Shown one piece after another: positions 60,014 through 64,000 of a stretch of 64,000 nt of DNA. The first letter of the stretch is position 1; each line of letters starts with the position of its first letter. The notes beneath the pieces were generated by a model. It did no database searches and was not told the origin of the DNA. It saw nothing but the letters and a program-made list of their open reading frames with translations. Made by a program: the position numbers and the translations under genes. Origin of the DNA: Deltaproteobacteria bacterium (GTDB lineage Bacteria > Desulfobacterota > Desulfarculia > Desulfarculales > Desulfarculaceae); NCBI GenBank assembly GCA_020444165.1, contig JAHLLK010000002.1, positions 109,219 through 173,218 on the forward strand, written 5' to 3'.

Positions 60014-60865
60014 TCAGGCCGTTGTTTCGATGGGCCGGAAGATGAGCACCAGGGCCATGACCACGTAGACCATGGCGTCGGAAGCGGAGGAAACCAGGTA
60101 GGCCGCGGTGAGCGAGTGGACCATGCCCAGGGAAAAGGCGGCTATGGCCGTGCCCTTCAGGTTGCCCATGCCCCCCACGATAACCACCGCGAAGCACAGG
60201 ATGATGATGCTGAAGCCCATGTAGGGGTCCAGGGTGGACAGGGGGGCGTAGAGCACCCCGCCCAGGGCGGCCAAGGCGCTGCCGATGACGAAAACGATGG
60301 CAAAGTACTTGTTCACGTTGATGCCCAGGCTGCGGACCGCCTCGCGGTCCTGGATGCCCGCCATCACGATCTTGCCTACCAGGGTCTTCTTGAAGAACAG
60401 GCTGAGGCCCACGAAGACCAGGCCGGACAGGGCGATGATGATCACCCGGAAGGCCGGCATCTGCAGGCCGCCGAAGCGCCACAACTCACCCACCGGGTCG
60501 CTGATGGGCAGGGGGCTGGCCCCGAACAACCACTTCAAGGCGTCGGCCCCGATCAACAGCACCGCGTAGGTGGCGATGATGGCGTAGTCGATGTTCTGCC
60601 CGTAGAGCCGCCTGATGATGTAGCGCTCGATGAGGAAGGACAGGGGGATGGAGACCGCCACCGCGGCCACCGCTCCCACCAGGAAGTTGGCCCCCAACAG
60701 GTTGGCCACCGTATAGAGGGCGTAGGCCCCCACCGCGTAGATCAACCCGTGGGCGAAGTTGACAATGCCCATGGCCCCAAAGGTGAGCGAGAGGCCGATG
60801 GAGATGATGTAGAGGATGCCCCCTATGGTCAGGCCGTAGAGTATGGACTGGATGAAGTTGATCAT
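60014..60865 (-). CDS. livH: Branched-chain amino-acid type ABC permease LivH (second system)
   Basis: A 283-residue membrane permease. Typical segments are SIGLSLTFGAMGIVNFAHGL near the start, GIQDREAVRSLGINVNKYFA (coupling loop) and VVIVGGMGNLKGTAIAAFSL. The ATG at 60865 is preceded by GGGGCAGCAG. Copies of a MITE-like repeat directly follow both its own stop codon and the livM stop upstream, so the gene is bracketed by repeats in the same orientation. The two Liv systems in this window are not close copies. Confidence 0.9.
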   Translation of the reverse strand: MINFIQSILYGLTIGGILYIISIGLSLTFGAMGIVNFAHGLIYAVGAYALYTVANLLGANFLVGAVAAVAVSIPLSFLIERYIIRRLYGQNIDYAIIATYAVLLIGADALKWLFGASPLPISDPVGELWRFGGLQMPAFRVIIIALSGLVFVGLSLFFKKTLVGKIVMAGIQDREAVRSLGINVNKYFAIVFVIGSALAALGGVLYAPLSTLDPYMGFSIIILCFAVVIVGGMGNLKGTAIAAFSLGMVHSLTAAYLVSSASDAMVYVVMALVLIFRPIETTA

Positions 60866-60902
60866 GATCTGCTGCCCCGTGTTTGACCCGCGGCCGTCTG
60901 GC

Positions 60903-60957
60903 CGGCAGGCTGCTGACAACAGCCCGCCAGGCGCGGCATGGACTTTTTCAACCTCTG
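60903..60957 (-). repeat. Truncated copy of the MITE-like repeat (copy 3)
   Basis: In reverse orientation it reads GGTTGAAAAAGTCCATGCCG, then GCGCCTGGCGGGCTGTTGTC and AGCAGCCTGCC. These are the two ends of the element with the middle deleted. It begins one base after the livM stop codon. Confidence 0.65.
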
Positions 60958-60958
60958 G

Positions 60959-61879
60959 TCAGAACTTGCGCGCATAGCCCCAAATCCCCTTGCGGAACCA
61001 GAAGGCGAAGGCCAGGAGAGCCGCGCCCAGGAACATCTCCCAGCGGACGATGTAGGAGGCCAGGTAGTTGCTGATGGTCATGAAGGCGGTGCCGCCCACC
61101 ACGGCGCCCACCACGTTGCCCGCTCCGCCCATGAGCGCCGCGAACACCACCTCCACGTTGCGGCTGGGCGCCATGAGGCTGGTGTTGCAGTAGGACAGGT
61201 TGAGGCTGGTCAAGGCCCCGGCAAAGCCCACGATGGCCCCGGAGAGGATGAAGGTCACGTACTTGTACACGTAGGTGTTGTAGCCCAGGAACTTGGCCCT
61301 GGTTTCGTTCTCCTTGAGGGACTTCAAGAGGATGCCGAAGGGGGAGCGCACGAAGGTGAGCACCAACAGCGACACCAACAGGAGCGAGACCAGGATGAAA
61401 TAGAAGCGGAAGGTGGCGTCGCCGAAGTCGATGAACCCGTAACGGTAAAAAAACAGGCTCAGGCCGTCCTCACCCCCGGTCCACTTGTGCAGGGGGCTCA
61501 AAACCAGGTAGTCCCCCACCTCGTTCAGGGCCAGGTTCAAAAGGGCGAACGCGGCCCCGGAGGTCTTGACCACCACCGGCCCCAACAGGGCGGCCAGGAC
61601 CGCGCCGGTCAGGATGCCCACCAACAGGGCCAGGAAGGGGTCGGGGTGTACGTGGTAGGCGAACATGCCGCAGCCGTAGGCCCCGGCCCCCAGATAAAGC
61701 ATGTGGCCGAAGCTGAGCTGGCCCATGTGCCCATACAAGAGGTCGAAGCCGATTACGAAGATGCAAAAAATCATGAAATCGGTGATCTTGGGCAGGCTGG
61801 TGGCGTAGCCGAAGATCAGAAACAACGCCGCGATCATGGCCAGGGTGAGGACGGGACTTTTTTCTACCTTGCTGAACAT
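60959..61879 (-). CDS. livM: Branched-chain amino-acid type ABC permease LivM (second system)
   Basis: A 306-residue membrane permease. It has GFDLLYGHMGQLSFGHMLYL in the first third, SLKENETRAKFLGYNTYVYK as coupling loop and VVFAALMGGAGNVVGAVVGG near the end. It pairs with the LivH downstream. The gene follows livF with a 16-base gap. Confidence 0.92.
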   Translation of the reverse strand: MFSKVEKSPVLTLAMIAALFLIFGYATSLPKITDFMIFCIFVIGFDLLYGHMGQLSFGHMLYLGAGAYGCGMFAYHVHPDPFLALLVGILTGAVLAALLGPVVVKTSGAAFALLNLALNEVGDYLVLSPLHKWTGGEDGLSLFFYRYGFIDFGDATFRFYFILVSLLLVSLLVLTFVRSPFGILLKSLKENETRAKFLGYNTYVYKYVTFILSGAIVGFAGALTSLNLSYCNTSLMAPSRNVEVVFAALMGGAGNVVGAVVGGTAFMTISNYLASYIVRWEMFLGAALLAFAFWFRKGIWGYARKF

Positions 61880-61895
61880 GGCATTACCCTGGGGG

Positions 61896-62588
61896 CTACA
61901 ACTCGGCTTCGTAAAGAGCCGGGTTGGCGATGGTTTCGGGGTCGGTTATCTCCCGGGACAGGACGCCTTCCTTCATCACGTAGACCCGGTCGGCCAGGCG
62001 GGAGACGGTGGCCAGGTTCTGCTCCACCACCACCATGGTGACCCGGGACTTCACGGCGGCCAGGATGTTGATGATCTCGCCGATGATGATGGCGGCCAAG
62101 CCCTCGGTGGGCTCGTCGATCAACAACAGTTTGGGGTCGCCGATGAGCGCCCGGCCGATCAGGAGGATCTGCCGCTCGCCGCCGGACAGGCCCTTGGCCT
62201 TGGCGTCCAAAAGTTTTTTCATCTTGGGATGGATGTCCACCACCTTGGCGATGGCCTCCTCGAGGCTCTCGTGGGTGGGGTGGGCGGCCAGCTCGATGTT
62301 CTCGCGCACGGTCAGCTCGCCAAAGACCCGCTTGTCCTGGTACACGTACTTGAGGCCGGACCGGGCCACCTCTTCCAGGGGCTGGCCGTCGATACGCTGG
62401 CCCTGGAAACTGACCGTGCCCGAGGCCGGGCGCATGAAGCCGCCGATGGTCCGTAAGAGGGTGGTCTTGCCGGCGCCGTTGCGGCCCACCACGCACACCA
62501 ATTCCCCCTGCGTGAGGTGCAGGGATACGTCGTGCAGGACCTGGGCATGGCCATAGTTGACGTTCAGATGCTCGACGCTCAGTAACAT
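61896..62588 (-). CDS. livF: ABC transporter ATP-binding protein LivF (second system)
   Basis: A 230-residue ATPase. Walker A is GRNGAGKTTLLRTIGG, signature KGLSGGERQILLIGRALIG, Walker B LLLIDEPTEGLAA, and switch residue Gln in VVEQNLATVSRLADRV. The ATG at 62588 (MLLSVEHLNV) overlaps the livG stop by ten bases. Confidence 0.93.
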   Translation of the reverse strand: MLLSVEHLNVNYGHAQVLHDVSLHLTQGELVCVVGRNGAGKTTLLRTIGGFMRPASGTVSFQGQRIDGQPLEEVARSGLKYVYQDKRVFGELTVRENIELAAHPTHESLEEAIAKVVDIHPKMKKLLDAKAKGLSGGERQILLIGRALIGDPKLLLIDEPTEGLAAIIIGEIINILAAVKSRVTMVVVEQNLATVSRLADRVYVMKEGVLSREITDPETIANPALYEAEL

Positions 62589-63349
62589 ACCCTGTCTTCC
62601 TTGCCCCAGTAGCACTCCTTGACCCTGGCGTCGCAGATGACTTCCTCGGGGTCGCCCTTGCACACCAGGGAGCCCTCGTTGATCACGCACAGGCTCTCCA
62701 CCAGGTCCATCAGCTTGGAGATCTTGTGCTCGATGATCACGATGGTGAACTTGCCCTTGATCTTCTTGATCACTTCCGAGATGTGGGCGATATCCACCAG
62801 GCTGAGCCCGGCGAAAGGCTCGTCCAACAGGAGCACCCGGGGGTTGAGCGACAAGGCGATGGCGATTTCCAGCTCGCGTTTTTCCCCGTAACCCATGTCC
62901 GCGGTCAGGGTGTCGGCCTTGTCGGCGATGCCCAGGGTCTCCAGGGCCTCGCCGCACTGCCGCTCCAAGTCCTGGTAGTGCGCGTTCTTGAAGAAGAAGC
63001 GCCACTTGGACTCGTAATCGCGGCCCTGGCGCACCCGGGCCAGCATCATGTTCTCCATCACGGTCATGGAGTCGAACACGCTGACCAGCTGGAAAGTGCG
63101 CGCGATCCCCAGCATCACCCGCTGGTAGGAGGGCAGCCGGGTGATGTCGGCGTTCTGGAAAAACACTTGGCCCTGGCTCGGCCGGAAATATCCGGTCAAC
63201 AAGTTGAAGAAGGTGGACTTCCCGGCTCCGTTGGGGCCGATGATGCCCGCGGCCTCGCCTTCGGCTACTTCATAGGTGATGTCATCCACCGCCACCAAGC
63301 CGTCAAAGCGCTTAGTGACTCCCTTGGTTGCCAATAACGGCTCGCCCAT
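62579..63349 (-). CDS. livG: ABC transporter ATP-binding protein LivG (second system)
   Basis: A 256-residue ATPase. Walker A is GPNGAGKSTFFNLLTG, Walker B VLLLDEPFAGLS, switch His in IIEHKISKLMDLVESL. The signature region reads DMGYGEKRELEIAIALS, the usual LivG-like degenerate form. It is separated from the binding-protein gene upstream by 74 bases with a strong hairpin. Confidence 0.93.
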   Translation of the reverse strand: MGEPLLATKGVTKRFDGLVAVDDITYEVAEGEAAGIIGPNGAGKSTFFNLLTGYFRPSQGQVFFQNADITRLPSYQRVMLGIARTFQLVSVFDSMTVMENMMLARVRQGRDYESKWRFFFKNAHYQDLERQCGEALETLGIADKADTLTADMGYGEKRELEIAIALSLNPRVLLLDEPFAGLSLVDIAHISEVIKKIKGKFTIVIIEHKISKLMDLVESLCVINEGSLVCKGDPEEVICDARVKECYWGKEDRVCY

Positions 63350-63374
63350 GGTTGCTATTCCGGCTCGCTGGTAG

Positions 63375-63400
63375 CCGGGGGGGCGGGAACGCCCCCCCGG
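63375..63400. terminator. Strong intercistronic hairpin between livK and livG
   Basis: CCGGGGGGGCG (63375-63385) pairs perfectly with CGCCCCCCCGG (63390-63400) around a four-base loop. No T run follows on the minus strand. It probably stabilises the abundant binding-protein message and reduces read-through to the ATPase and permease genes. Confidence 0.65.
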
Positions 63401-63423
63401 GGTTGAGATCGCAGTTCTATGGC

Positions 63424-64000
63424 TTAATAACCTTCGGTCTGCAGCGAGGGCAGGTAGTCGTCACCGGTGTAGGCGCCGATGACCTTCACCAGGTCCCACT
63501 TGCCCTTACGCTCGGCCGGGCTCTTGCCCACCACCACGAACGCGCCGTACTTGAACACGGGCTGGTGGTCGATCCGCCAGGTGCCCGGGCCCTTCATGCT
63601 GGGGAAGGTGGGCTTGGCCATGATGGCCTCGGCGATCTTCAGGGGCTCGGTGCTCTGGGCCTGCTCGATGCCGCGGATCAGCTCCTTGGTGCCCACGTAG
63701 GCCATGCCGGCGTAGGGGTCCGGGGGCTCGCCGTACACCTTGGTGTACTTATCCACGAAAGCCTTGCCCTCGGCCACCACGGCCGGATCGTCAAAGCCTT
63801 CCATGTTCCAGTACCAGCTCATCAGGCTGTACACGCCTTCCAGGGCCTCGGCGGGCACGCCGCTGCCAAAGACGTTGGTCATCCAGTCGAACCAGATCTT
63901 GGTGGTCTTGGCCAGGCCCAGCTCATGGGCCTGCTTCAGCACCTGGATGGCGCCGGTGCCCCACTGGGCCATCATGCAGATGTCCGGCTTGGCCTGGGCG
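63424..64000 (-). CDS. livK: ABC transporter substrate-binding protein (LivK-like), 5' part outside the window
   Basis: The last 192 residues of a type I periplasmic binding protein: DICMMAQWGTGAIQVLKQAH, MSWYWNMEGFDDPAVVAEGK, YAGMAYVGTKELIRGIEQAQ and the C-terminal GTWRIDHQPVFKYGAFVVVG. The frame stays open to the window edge, so the signal peptide lies outside. It leads the second Liv operon (livK, G, F, M, H). The ligand is unknown; Trp-rich residues differ from the first LivK. Confidence 0.88.
   Translation of the reverse strand, partial: AQAKPDICMMAQWGTGAIQVLKQAHELGLAKTTKIWFDWMTNVFGSGVPAEALEGVYSLMSWYWNMEGFDDPAVVAEGKAFVDKYTKVYGEPPDPYAGMAYVGTKELIRGIEQAQSTEPLKIAEAIMAKPTFPSMKGPGTWRIDHQPVFKYGAFVVVGKSPAERKGKWDLVKVIGAYTGDDYLPSLQTEGY

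Overview
The window is GC-rich chromosomal DNA of an anaerobic bacterium, most likely a Desulfobacterota (Deltaproteobacteria) member. Pointers are an energy-converting hydrogenase-related membrane complex, two branched-chain amino-acid type (Liv) ABC transporters, a lone double-cubane/2-hydroxyacyl-CoA dehydratase-type protein, a molybdenum hydroxylase with a YqeB-type maturation protein, and iron-containing alcohol dehydrogenase. No rRNA, tRNA or CRISPR array was seen. Assignments are from reading sequence motifs only; no database search was possible.

Layout. 1-3.5 kb: a partial gene, a flavin oxidoreductase, a decayed IS481-type transposase gene interrupted by a structured MITE-like repeat, then AT-richer gene-free DNA. 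3.5-7.5 kb: an exported TPR-CHAT protein, and a MarR regulator with a palindromic operator shared with the next gene. 7.9-17.6 kb (minus strand): alcohol dehydrogenase plus hybrid histidine kinase, a membrane protein paired with an Asp-box repeat protein, arsenate reductase, an AT-rich SIR2-like gene and an alpha/beta hydrolase. 17.9-26.4 kb: a helix-turn-helix/PTS-EIIA regulator followed by a hyfBCEFG-like operon ending in a ferredoxin-small-subunit fusion. Its large subunit has CxxS in place of both nickel-binding CxxC motifs, so it should be a non-hydrogenase (Ehr-type) complex. Three related hairpin repeats sit between or after the last genes.

26.8-34.3 kb: an IclR regulator, acetamidase/formamidase, nitrilase-family amidase and a complete Liv transporter, which together look like uptake and hydrolysis of an amide. 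34.5-40.6 kb: dehydratase-type FeS protein, an outer-membrane barrel, a GDSL autotransporter esterase and a CDF metal exporter. 40.9-44.7 kb: a three-subunit molybdenum hydroxylase. 45-47.6 kb: membrane protein, TetR regulator and UbiB-like kinase.

47.6-50.7 kb is the most interesting part: a NACHT-type STAND ATPase with nine nearly identical HEAT repeats, followed by a small protein with a Gly/Asn/Gln-rich N-terminus. This pair lies between an intact sensor-kinase gene and a displaced copy of that kinase's 3' end, the geometry expected of an inserted island. A solitary tyrosine recombinase lies just beyond the kinase and its regulator. 54-64 kb: an EF-hand protein, an acetyltransferase, a DUF2080-like small protein with tandem repeats, YqeB-like protein, a 2-hydroxyacid dehydrogenase, a sugar-phosphate-isomerase-like TIM barrel, and a second Liv transporter on the minus strand whose livH is bracketed by copies of the same MITE-like repeat family seen at 2.3 kb.
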